Positions 1-6,027 are shown, counted from the stretch's first letter. The stretch: 8,436 nucleotides of DNA from Verrucomicrobiota bacterium (GCA_026397695.1 JAPLUJ010000330.1:1-8436), one strand, 5' to 3'. The notes: generated by a model not told the origin, from the letters alone. A program made the numbers and translations.

Positions 1-32
1 TTTCAACGGCCTTCACCGGGAAAGCAATTTCC
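1..32 (+). repeat. Dispersed repeat, copy A (right end only)
   Basis: The first bases of the window match the end of a repeat seen again at 784-893. Positions 4-29 are identical to 859-884 (26 nt), beginning CAACGGCCTTCACCGGG. The copy presumably continues to the left beyond the window. It ends about 40 nt before the start codon of the cytochrome gene, in the same orientation relative to that gene as copies B and C are to theirs. On the opposite strand it would read as a peptide containing NCFPGEGR, also seen in copy B, but I regard that as a repeat shadow and not a gene. Confidence 0.75.
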
Positions 33-72
33 TAGCAAAAGTAACAATCCAAGCAATCTGATTCCACTGTTT

Positions 73-489
73 ATGAAATCACACCCAAGGATCCTTGCCG
101 CCATTGCCACTGGTTTATTCGTTGCGCACCTGCCTTTGTCAGGAGCCGACACACCTGCCGCATCCAACGCATCAAATAAGATCACCTACGCCGCCGACAC
201 GAAGCCCATTATCGATGCCGCATGCGCCAAGTGCCACAATGCTGAAAAGCCCAAGGCCGGCCTGCGCATGGACAGCCTGGAAGGTGTGCTGAAAGGCTCC
301 AAAAAGCGCAAGATGGTTGACCCCGGCAAGAGTGCCAACAGCCGCCTGATCAAAATCGTGGAGTCCATTGCCGCATCCGCAAATGATCCGGCAGGGAAAA
401 CCACGGCGCTGCACAAAAAGGGCCCGAAGCCACTTAGCCCGGAGCAGATCACCCTGCTCAAATCCTGGATCGACCAAGGTGCCAAATAA
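73..489 (+). CDS. Exported planctomycete-type mono-haem cytochrome c
   Basis: The product is a 138-residue protein. It has an N-terminal signal peptide (basic MKSHPR, a hydrophobic stretch around residues 7-24, likely cleavage after LSGA near residue 25), so it acts in the periplasm or on the cell surface as an electron carrier. A single haem-binding motif CAKCH lies at residues 51-55, close to the mature N-terminus. It is followed by KAGLRMDS (61-68) and a C-terminal PLSPEQITLLKSWIDQGAK helix (120-138). This is the layout of the small planctomycete-type cytochrome c domain (PSCyt1-like), which also occurs fused to larger proteins in PVC bacteria. In that family a Met in an MPP(K/R)G motif just before the PL-x-x-E helix normally serves as the distal haem ligand. 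Here the equivalent place reads LHKKGPKP (113-120), so the ligand may be His114 or one of Met66/Met81. The ATG at 73 was chosen because it gives the signal peptide. No clear Shine-Dalgarno sequence precedes it, which is common in these phyla. The electron-transfer partner is not in the window. Confidence 0.88.
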   Translation: MKSHPRILAAIATGLFVAHLPLSGADTPAASNASNKITYAADTKPIIDAACAKCHNAEKPKAGLRMDSLEGVLKGSKKRKMVDPGKSANSRLIKIVESIAASANDPAGKTTALHKKGPKPLSPEQITLLKSWIDQGAK

Positions 490-674
490 TCGTTAGCCTA
501 GGGTTTGACGATCCGCTTGCCCTGGGTGGCTTGTCAACGCCTCACCATCCTCAAGCGCCCAACAAAGCTGACTATCGCCGCAAGATCAGCGAGAAATACG
601 AGGGCACACCAAGCTTCGAGCCCGACGCGGTCTATGACCCGGACACCATCAACGGCCGCATCAATCATTGGTAA
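480..674 (+). pseudogene. Orphan 3' end of an unidentified gene
   Basis: In the third forward frame, a stretch with coding character runs from the end of the cytochrome gene to a TAA at 672-674. It begins near FDDPLALGGLSTPHHP and continues through ADYRRKISEKYEG, TPSFEPDAVYDPDT and INGRINHW. The composition (charged, aromatic, balanced) looks like a genuine protein C-terminus and unlike the R/P/S-rich translation of the competing frame. No ATG is available; a TTG lies at 531, and the frame is closed upstream by a TAG at 435-437 inside the cytochrome gene. The simplest reading is the tail of a gene whose 5' part was deleted, or a cytochrome gene that once read on through a frame change. I do not recognise the family. 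A short real protein from a non-ATG start is possible but less likely. Confidence 0.42.
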
Positions 675-693
675 AACGGGCGTTTTGTTTTTT
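673..693 (+). terminator. Weak intrinsic terminator-like hairpin
   Basis: The inverted repeat AAAACG (673-678) / CGTTTT (681-686) is followed by G and then six Ts (688-693). It directly overlaps the TAA that closes the gene remnant at 672-674. The stem is short and AT-rich with a very small loop, so termination efficiency would be low, but the position after an open reading frame and the T-tract fit a rho-independent terminator. Confidence 0.35.
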
Positions 694-783
694 CACGATT
701 GCCAGCGTGGGGTGACGTGATAGCTTGCCTCACCCATGACTGTGCCGGAAAACGCCAATTCGCTGAAAACCCTGTCTGTGTTG

Positions 784-893
784 ATCAACCACTTTTTCCC
801 CGCCCACCGGTCTTTGCCAAGGCTGCGACAGGCAGTCCGGTCCGGCCACCGGCTCTTGCAACGGCCTTCACCGGGAAAGCAATTCCTGGCCGT
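784..893 (+). repeat. Dispersed repeat, copy B (full length)
   Basis: This is a roughly 110-bp element related to copy C at 3535-3657 and, at its right end, to copy A at 1-32. Shared blocks with copy C, in the same order, are CTTTTTCCCCGC (792-803 vs 3545-3556, one T length difference), CCGGTCTT (807-814 vs 3577-3584), GCCAAGG, CGACAGGCAG (826-835 vs 3596-3605) and GGCTCTTGCAACG (851-863 vs 3618-3630). Between blocks there are substitutions and small indels, so the copies are old or recognised only at conserved blocks. It lies between the remnant gene and the propeller gene. The long ORF beginning at ATG 736 runs through it, which is a reason to reject that start. Confidence 0.8.
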
Positions 894-933
894 GGTTTGG
901 AGGAGCGCTCTCTCATCGGCTAACAGGCTTGTG

Positions 934-987
934 GCGTCCGTCGGAGACGCTTTCAACTTCGATGTCCCCAGCGTTGCGTTGCTGGGG
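934..987 (+). promoter_or_regulatory. Two tandem hairpins in the leader of the propeller gene
   Basis: Two perfect inverted repeats stand side by side: GCGTC (934-938) / GACGC (946-950) with a 7-nt loop, and CCCCAGC (966-972) / GCTGGGG (981-987) with an 8-nt loop. The second merges into a run of seven Gs (984-990) just before the GTG codons at 994 and 1021. There is no T-tract, so these are not standard terminators. They could be an RNA leader structure affecting translation, or chance structure in GC-rich DNA. The structures are directly visible; the regulatory role is inference. Confidence 0.35.
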
Positions 988-1020
988 GGGCTTGTGTGTA
1001 CACGGGCGAGTCGATGTGTC

Positions 1021-2511
1021 GTGACTGCAAAGAGCCGAAAGTGGGCGCTCGTCGTCCTGCTGTGGGTTGGCCTGGGCGCAAAGGAGACGCAGGCCATGCT
1101 GTATCACCCCGGGCAAGGATCCATGTGGGACCCCTCTGTTCTGTGGTACGACGGCAACTACCACGCGTTCATGATGTACAGCCGGGACACGGGCAACGGC
1201 CTCAAAGCGGGCCACTGCATCAAGGCCATCTCACCCGACGGCGTGCACTGGCGTACGGATGCCGTCGTGATCGAGGAGCCGGAGCGGGCCAAGGGCTGGA
1301 AGTTTTTCAAGTGCTTCGTCGGCCGCTGCGGCGACCGTTTCATCATGAACCACGGCATCGCGCGCCCCGAAGGTCAGGACATGCTCCGGTTCTACGAGTC
1401 AAACGACCTGCGGAACTGGAAACTGCTTTTCAGCAGCCGGCCCGACCCGCGCTGGTACGGGCTGCCGCCGGAGAAGCACCGCTGGGACCACATGTACATA
1501 CTGCCGAAGGAGGAGGGCAACCCGAAGGCCGGCTACTGGGGTCACCCGGTCTCCGCGCCCAAGCCGTTCGACAAGGGCGGCGTGGGCATGATGCAGTCGC
1601 CAGACGGGCGGAATTGGGAAGTATTGCCCCCGGCGCAGATCGAGTACCCGGCGGGCGTGAAAGTGCTCAACCATCTGGAGTGGGGCGGCTGCGAGCGCTT
1701 CGGCGGCAAGTATTACCTGATCGGCGGCACGGGTGCGTATCTCGGCAGCAAGGGCTACGGCATGTACTGGTTCGTAGCCGACGCGCCCACCGGCCCGTTC
1801 CGCATGGACCCCGATGCGCCCCGCCTCTGCGGCAACTCGCACGTCGACCTCTCGTGGCTTGCGACGTGGTGCCGCGCCAAGGACGAATTGCTCGTCAGCA
1901 ACTACGCCTCGCCCGTGCCGCGTAACTTGTCGCCCTGGATGCTGCCCCTGCGCAAGCCGGTGCTGGATGAGAAGGGACGGCTGCGTCTGGGCTGGTGGAA
2001 GGGAAACGAGGCGCTGAAGGGTGAAGTGATTCCCCTCGACAAGACGAGCGTTTCGCTGACCGCTGCGGACGGTATCACTTCTCTCGACGCAAACATCATC
2101 TTCAACGAAGACCGGGGCGTCGTGGTCGAAGGACGCATTCGCGTCACGGCGAAGGGCGCGGCACCCGGCGCGGGGCCCGCGTTCTATGAGCCTCAAGGCA
2201 AGACCATGGTCATGCTGCTAGGCATCGGCGCGCCGGGCACCCGCGAGACGCAGACCGGGCGCGTGGCCGCCGACGGCACGTTCGCGTTGATGGACTGCGT
2301 CGGGCAGTACAGCGCCTGCGTCACGGGCATCGAGGACGGCAAGGAGCACTCGTTCCGGCTGCTGTCGCGCATCGGCCTGTTCGAGTTGTATGTGGACGAT
2401 CTGCTGGTCCAGACATTCTACTACGAGAAGGGCGCGGGCCGTCTGGGCTTTGCAGCGCGGGCGGCGGAAGCTCACATCGAAGGACTGCGCGCATGGCATA
2501 TGTCCCTCTGA
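1021..2511 (+). CDS. Secreted five-bladed beta-propeller glycosidase-like protein (GH43/GH32-like)
   Basis: I chose the GTG at 1021 (496 residues) because it begins a good signal peptide: VTAKSRKW, then hydrophobic ALVVLLWVGLGA, with likely cleavage after ETQA (residue 25). GTG 994 is an alternative. The frame is open from ATG 736, but that region is repeat DNA. The mature protein opens with MWDPSVLWYDGNYHAFMMYS (residues 35-54), a first-blade motif with Asp37 where GH43/GH32 enzymes have the catalytic base. Blade motifs SPDGVHW (71-77), SNDLRNW (127-133) and SPDGRNW (193-199) recur as in five-bladed glycosidases. HRWDHMY (153-159) may supply the transition-state Asp, and LEWGGCERFGGKYYLIGG (219-236) a candidate acid at Glu225. 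Residues from about 350 form an all-beta C-terminal domain (FELYVDDLLVQTFYY) resembling the GH32 C-terminal sandwich. The likely role is hydrolysis of a glycan or oligosaccharide outside the cytoplasm; the substrate cannot be deduced. The residue assignments are my inference from motif layout, and a non-catalytic propeller is possible. Confidence 0.8.
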   Translation: MTAKSRKWALVVLLWVGLGAKETQAMLYHPGQGSMWDPSVLWYDGNYHAFMMYSRDTGNGLKAGHCIKAISPDGVHWRTDAVVIEEPERAKGWKFFKCFVGRCGDRFIMNHGIARPEGQDMLRFYESNDLRNWKLLFSSRPDPRWYGLPPEKHRWDHMYILPKEEGNPKAGYWGHPVSAPKPFDKGGVGMMQSPDGRNWEVLPPAQIEYPAGVKVLNHLEWGGCERFGGKYYLIGGTGAYLGSKGYGMYWFVADAPTGPFRMDPDAPRLCGNSHVDLSWLATWCRAKDELLVSNYASPVPRNLSPWMLPLRKPVLDEKGRLRLGWWKGNEALKGEVIPLDKTSVSLTAADGITSLDANIIFNEDRGVVVEGRIRVTAKGAAPGAGPAFYEPQGKTMVMLLGIGAPGTRETQTGRVAADGTFALMDCVGQYSACVTGIEDGKEHSFRLLSRIGLFELYVDDLLVQTFYYEKGAGRLGFAARAAEAHIEGLRAWHMSL

Positions 2512-2520
2512 CGCGGACCG

Positions 2521-2536
2521 CCCGGATTCTGCCGGG
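2521..2536 (+). terminator. Hairpin just after the propeller gene
   Basis: CCCGG (2521-2525) and CCGGG (2532-2536) form a perfect 5-bp GC stem with a 6-nt loop, starting 10 nt after the TGA at 2509-2511. No T-tract follows, so it would be at best a weak or factor-assisted terminator or a 3'-end stabilising structure. Confidence 0.28.
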
Positions 2537-2574
2537 AGACAGATGGAGCAAGCATAGACTGATCCCGAATCGGC

Positions 2575-2601
2575 TTGACTAACCGGGTATTATTTTAAAA
2601 T
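2575..2601 (+). promoter_or_regulatory. Candidate sigma-70-type promoter for the SDR gene
   Basis: TTGACT (2575-2580; consensus TTGACA) and TAAAAT (2596-2601; consensus TATAAT) are separated by 15 nt, slightly short. They sit in the most AT-rich stretch of the region and about 60 nt upstream of the SDR start codon. The -10 box lies inside the palindrome ATTTTAAAAT (2592-2601). The match is by eye only. Confidence 0.35.
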
Positions 2602-2611
2602 TACGGGAACA

Positions 2612-2628
2612 GTTTTTCTTAGAAAAAC
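2612..2628 (+). promoter_or_regulatory. Perfect inverted repeat, possible operator
   Basis: GTTTTTC (2612-2618), TTA, GAAAAAC (2622-2628) is a perfect 7+7 inverted repeat with a 3-nt centre. It lies between the candidate -10 box and the SDR ribosome-binding site, where a repressor operator could sit. An attenuating hairpin is also possible, but the stem is AT-rich and no T-tract follows. Confidence 0.32.
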
Positions 2629-2645
2629 CTCACACCATTAACAAC

Positions 2646-2651
2646 AAGGAG
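2646..2651 (+). promoter_or_regulatory. Ribosome-binding site of the SDR gene
   Basis: AAGGAG at 2646-2651 is a strong Shine-Dalgarno sequence with 8 nt of spacing to the ATG at 2660. It fixes the start of the SDR gene. It is the only canonical site in the window; the other genes have weak or no such sequence. Confidence 0.8.
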
Positions 2652-2659
2652 AATCAACC

Positions 2660-3400
2660 ATGTGTCAAACAGCATCATTGAAGGGTAAAGTTGCGATTAT
2701 TACCGGGGCGTCATCGGGTATTGGGACGGCGATTGCGCGTCGCCTTGCTTCCGATGGGTGTGCGGTGGTGGTGTCGGCGCGCCGGGCCGAGAGGCTCAAC
2801 GCGTTGGCATCCGAGCTGACCGCTGCTGGCGGTCAGGCGTTGGCGGTGCCGGCGGATGTGAGCGACGCCCAGCAGATGCAGGCGCTGGCCGACCGGACGG
2901 TCGCCGAGTTCGGCCGCATCGACATCATGGTCAACAACGCCGGGTTCGGGTTTATCAAGCCCTTTATGGAATCCACCTTGGCGGAGATCAACAGCCAAAT
3001 TGATGTCAACTTCAAGGGCGTCTGCTTCGGCAGCATGGCGGTGTTGCCGACCATGGACAAACAGCAGTCCGGAACCATCATCAACATCGGCTCGATCGCC
3101 TCGATCCGGCACTGGTCGCATCTGGCCGTTTACGCGGCGGCGAAACATGCCGTGTTGGGTTTCTCCCGTTCGCTCTACGAGGAAGTCCGCACCAAGGGCA
3201 TTCGGGTCAGCGTGATCTGTCCGGCCGCCGTCAATACCGAGTTTCTTGATGTCGCCGGTCTGACCAATCCGCCGTGGCCAGCGGCGGACATGATTCAATC
3301 CGAGGACGTCGCCGAGTTGGTCATGACCTGCATCAACATGCCTAAAAATGTCAGTCTGGACACGATGGTGCTCTGGCCGACCTGCCAATCCAGTCAATAA
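2660..3400 (+). CDS. Classical short-chain dehydrogenase/reductase (SDR), YdfG-like
   Basis: The product is a 246-residue cytosolic oxidoreductase with all the marks of the classical SDR family. The cofactor motif TGASSGIG is at residues 15-22, Asp66-Val67 contacts the adenine ring, NNAG is at 92-95, and the catalytic tetrad is Asn117, Ser145, Tyr158 and Lys162 (YAAAK). The basic pair Arg41-Arg42 just after the second beta strand (VVVSARRAERL) suggests preference for NADP(H). The C-terminus (NVSLDTMVLWPTCQ) resembles the NADP-dependent 3-hydroxy acid/serine dehydrogenase (YdfG) group, but the substrate cannot be read from the sequence. There is no signal peptide, unlike its neighbours, and it has its own spacer, candidate promoter and strong ribosome-binding site, so it is probably a separate transcription unit. 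The length is normal for the family, with no sign of damage. Confidence 0.93.
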   Translation: MCQTASLKGKVAIITGASSGIGTAIARRLASDGCAVVVSARRAERLNALASELTAAGGQALAVPADVSDAQQMQALADRTVAEFGRIDIMVNNAGFGFIKPFMESTLAEINSQIDVNFKGVCFGSMAVLPTMDKQQSGTIINIGSIASIRHWSHLAVYAAAKHAVLGFSRSLYEEVRTKGIRVSVICPAAVNTEFLDVAGLTNPPWPAADMIQSEDVAELVMTCINMPKNVSLDTMVLWPTCQSSQ

Positions 3401-3534
3401 ATAGGCAGCGAAAAAATCTCGCCCCCTGGCTAGAGCCGCCTGAAAAGAATTTCTTTGCGCACTGCCGCAACAATCCCTATTGCTCGCGCCGTTGGCAGGC
3501 CTTCCTGGCTTCTATCAAATCAACGGTTCATTGA
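3401..3534 (+). other. Intergenic spacer after the SDR gene
   Basis: No gene is supported here. Visible structure is limited to two short inverted repeats: GGCT-AG-AGCC (3428-3437) and AAAGAA-T-TTCTTT (3444-3456). Neither has the stem plus T-tract of an intrinsic terminator. Dispersed repeat copy C follows immediately. Confidence 0.5.
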
Positions 3535-3657
3535 ACACTCCACCTTTTTTCCCCGCGACCCCCATTTCCCTGCCCTCCGGTCTTCGCCAAGGTTTCGACA
3601 GGCAGGCCGGTTCGTGCGGCTCTTGCAACGACATCCACCCGAAAAACCATTTCCCGC
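3535..3657 (+). repeat. Dispersed repeat, copy C
   Basis: This is a related, diverged copy of the element at 784-893, in the same orientation and with the same order of conserved blocks: CTTTTTTCCCCGC near 3544-3556, CCGGTCTT at 3577, CGACAGGCAG at 3596, GGCTCTTGCAACG at 3618. It carries roughly 18 extra bases between the first two blocks (about 3557-3574) and lacks a few bases before the last. Its end lies about 30 nt before the start codon of the metallopeptidase-like gene. It could be a mobile-element remnant or a shared regulatory element. Confidence 0.78.
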
Positions 3658-3687
3658 AGTTATATGCAAACCATCAACAGGGATAAC

Positions 3688-5820
3688 ATGCAGCGGATCG
3701 CACGGGCAACCCAGGTGCTGACCGCTTTGTGCTGCAGCGTGATTGCGGCGGCGGAGTATGACTTCTTCGAGCGCGCCAAATATCCGGGTCCGGGAAAAGT
3801 TCCGGGGGTTGACATCTATCAGGTAGAGCAGACGGGCGGCCCTTTTGCCGAGGGTTACCAACGGCGCGTGGTCAACTGGTGGCCGCGCCATGGCGTCGAC
3901 ATCATCAGGATCGACGCGGCCATGCCGGTACGATCATGGACCCTGCGCGACAGAACAATGGATCCGGCCGCCACGGCGGTGAATGCGGAATTGGGAATCG
4001 ATGAACTCACCAGGCGACTGCTGTGGAACCAGCCCCGGAAGTTCACGGCGCATCTGATCGGATTCCGGGGACTTGGAAACACCTACGGAAATCCGTTTGG
4101 CGTTCCACCGGACTACTACTGCCCGGCGGTGGTGTTGCGGATGGAAGACGGGACCAAGCGCTGTTTCCCCCGCGGCACGTTCGTCGAGGATGACGAGAGG
4201 TATCTTGTCGATTTGTACGCCAGGGAAATGAAGCGGATACGGGCCTCGCTGTGCCAGGCCAAGTACACGGTTCGCGGCGAGTTGACCTACAACGCCAACC
4301 CCGGTGAACCGGGCTCCATGCAGGTCATTAGCGAGCATTTCTCGTGGATCTCCGGCTCGCAATCCCCCCCCGGCGAGAACAGTCCTTGGGTCAACGCCAA
4401 ACAACTGGAAAAAACCAAGCTCTATCGTGACGGCTCCGTGGAGTTCGCTGAAAACATGTGGGCCTATCAGGAACATGCCGGCATGTTGATGCCCTACTGG
4501 GATCGCCCCGAACAACTCAAGTACGATATCACTGTGTGTGGCACCTACCGCGACGGCCATGTCTACATCAGCGGCTATGCCGGCGGTGGCTACGGCGGCT
4601 GTGGCATCCGGGATGCCGGCGGCGGCCCTTGGAGCATGCTGCTGGCACATGAGTGGGGCCATGGCGTCCCGCTGCAAACCAAGGTCGACGGCGGCGGCGG
4701 GGAAATCCTTGCCGACGCCTGTGCGCTCATCGACGATCCGGCCGGCGTCGAGACTTTCTCCAACAACGCCAATCGGCCATGGCGCCATTGCCTGCACGGC
4801 AGCTACCGCACGGGCCTGTTTTACGGCATCATGGGCGACGATCCCAACTGGGGCTACGGCCTGGCGGTGACCCTGCCCGTCGGACAGGAAGAGGCATCCC
4901 TCTTCCACACGTTGGCACGCGTGGGCGAAAAACGCGGGTTGTTTGCCAACGGCATTCGCGGCGTGGGCGACATGATGGGCGAGTTCGCCGCCCGCCAAGC
5001 GGAGTTCGATTGCGAACTGCAGTATGGATGCCGCATCGCGTTCCTGTCCGTCAAACGCAACTACCTCGAGCCAGTCGACCGCATGGCCGGCCTGTATCGC
5101 ATCCCATGGGCCGAATCACCCGAACCGTTCGGTGCCAACATCATCCGCTTGATACCCGGAAAAGACGCGCGGAAGATCACCGTCGATTTCCGCGGGTTCT
5201 TCGATCCGGCCACCTACAGCGACTGGCGTGCCTGCATCGTGGCCGTGGACGCCAAGGGCAAGGCCCGCTACAGCCCCCTATGGAACATGGGCCCCATGGA
5301 AATGGAGATCCGGCCCGGCGACCGCCGTTGCTGGCTGACCGTCGCCGCCACACCCTACGCATTGCCGCGTCTTCCCGGTGGAGGCATCGGAGCCCTGTTC
5401 AACGGCCGACACGCCTACCGGTATCCATACGAGGTCAAACTCTCGGCATGTCGGCCGGGAACGCCGCACAACATGCCCGGCGACACCGATGACTACGAAC
5501 TGACACTTCTCGGCGAAAATCGAAACCGCGACAGCAACTTGTGCCTGATTGCAGACCCGGTCGATTCACCCCAAGCCGCGATCCTCCGCCAGACCCTGCC
5601 AACGGTTCGGACGAAAGTGAATGCCTTCAAAAAAGAAACGGACCGGCTTTTCGCCGACGGCAAAATATCCGGCGGCTACGCGTATACTCGCCGCCTCGTC
5701 CCGCATCTGCAATTCATCGATCAATACGTCGATCAGATGCTCGACGGCATCGAGGGCCATCGCCACGCCAACGGCGGTGGCTGGGTGGCGGCGACGGCCG
5801 AAGTGGCACCGACCGCCTAG
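3688..5820 (+). CDS. Exported Svx/AvrXca-like metallopeptidase-type protein, cut short by TAG
   Basis: The ATG at 3688 (710 residues) is preferred over ATG 3664 because it follows AGGGA (3679-3683) and begins a compact signal peptide: MQRIARATQ, hydrophobic VLTALCCSVIAAA, likely cleavage before EYDFF. A zinc-binding HEWGH motif lies at residues 321-325, preceded by the glycine-rich block SGYAGGGYGGCGIRDAGGGP and followed by GGGGEILADA, where Glu339 or Asp343 could be the third metal ligand. The pattern recalls, from memory, secreted Svx/AvrXca-type proteins of plant-pathogenic bacteria; an outer-surface or secreted peptidase is the inferred role. The C-terminal part (RRLVPHLQFIDQYVDQML, then WVAATAEVAPTA) begins a hexapeptide-repeat beta-helix that stops after one and a half repeats at the TAG at 5818-5820. 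The same frame continues the repeat for about 65 more codons. The protein is therefore probably a truncated version of a product of about 1,366 residues extending to 7787. Dispersed repeat C lies just upstream. Confidence 0.8.
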   Translation: MQRIARATQVLTALCCSVIAAAEYDFFERAKYPGPGKVPGVDIYQVEQTGGPFAEGYQRRVVNWWPRHGVDIIRIDAAMPVRSWTLRDRTMDPAATAVNAELGIDELTRRLLWNQPRKFTAHLIGFRGLGNTYGNPFGVPPDYYCPAVVLRMEDGTKRCFPRGTFVEDDERYLVDLYAREMKRIRASLCQAKYTVRGELTYNANPGEPGSMQVISEHFSWISGSQSPPGENSPWVNAKQLEKTKLYRDGSVEFAENMWAYQEHAGMLMPYWDRPEQLKYDITVCGTYRDGHVYISGYAGGGYGGCGIRDAGGGPWSMLLAHEWGHGVPLQTKVDGGGGEILADACALIDDPAGVETFSNNANRPWRHCLHGSYRTGLFYGIMGDDPNWGYGLAVTLPVGQEEASLFHTLARVGEKRGLFANGIRGVGDMMGEFAARQAEFDCELQYGCRIAFLSVKRNYLEPVDRMAGLYRIPWAESPEPFGANIIRLIPGKDARKITVDFRGFFDPATYSDWRACIVAVDAKGKARYSPLWNMGPMEMEIRPGDRRCWLTVAATPYALPRLPGGGIGALFNGRHAYRYPYEVKLSACRPGTPHNMPGDTDDYELTLLGENRNRDSNLCLIADPVDSPQAAILRQTLPTVRTKVNAFKKETDRLFADGKISGGYAYTRRLVPHLQFIDQYVDQMLDGIEGHRHANGGGWVAATAEVAPTA

Positions 5821-6027
5821 GTTGGGCCGGACGCCATGGTGCTCGGCGGTGCCAAGGTGCTCGACCATGCGGCAATCGAAGATTTCGCCGTGGTTCGCGG
5901 GCCTGGGGCCGTGGTCTCCGGACACGCAAGGATCAGCGGTCAGGCACACGTGGCCGGCAAGGTCAAAATCGGTGGCTACACCCGCGTGCTGCACCCGGTC
6001 ACCGCGACCGACGAGCAGGTCATGTGG
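5821..6027 (+). pseudogene. Hexapeptide-repeat (left-handed beta-helix) segment between the TAG and the frameshift
   Basis: Directly after the TAG, in the same frame, the translation reads VGPDAM VLGGAK VLDHAA IEDFAV, then VRGPGAV, VSGHAR ISGQAH VAGKVK IGGYTR. These are textbook hexapeptide repeats with V/I at position 1 and mostly a small residue at position 5. They continue the repeats VAATAE and VAPTA(stop) of the upstream gene. Such repeats form left-handed beta-helices that serve as binding or spacer domains in secreted proteins. ATG 5836 could start a short 121-residue ORF ending at 6201, but its last third (after residue ~64) is out-of-frame noise, so I do not call it an independent gene. 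The segment ends near VTATDEQVMW (about 6027), after which sensible sequence continues in the third frame. Confidence 0.75.

Noticed and set aside
505..720. 71-residue ORF starting at ATG 505
   Set aside because: Frame 1 here gives Thr/Arg/Ser-rich noise. The coding-like signal at the same place is in frame 3.
736..1020. N-terminal extension of the propeller gene from ATG 736
   Set aside because: It translates the dispersed repeat (784-893) and the hairpin leader into an Arg/Pro-rich stretch, and places the evident signal peptide almost 100 residues inside the protein. A GTG start at 1021 (or 994) is better.
693..1097. Minus-strand ORF containing FPGEGRCKSRWPD, resembling the minus-strand translations of copies A and C
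   Set aside because: The similarity between these ORFs comes from the DNA repeat itself. The reading frames differ in length and are not maintained, so a conserved small protein is not supported.
1399..2196. 265-residue ORF on the minus strand
   Set aside because: Antisense shadow of the propeller gene, with no motif, no signal peptide and no start context.
3934..4998. 354-residue ORF on the minus strand
   Set aside because: Antisense shadow of the metallopeptidase-like gene. Its His/Ala/Val-rich translation mirrors the sense codons and has no recognisable motif.
5818..5820. TAG as a pyrrolysine codon
   Set aside because: No pyrrolysine machinery is in the window, the position is an ordinary variable residue of a structural repeat, and a second lesion lies close by. 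A nonsense mutation or sequence error is simpler.
5541..6026. Upstream part of the long third-frame ORF beginning at ATG 5541
   Set aside because: Arg/Pro/Gly-rich translation lying opposite well-supported coding in frame 1 (Svx-like C-terminus and hexapeptide repeats). It is open only because of high GC.
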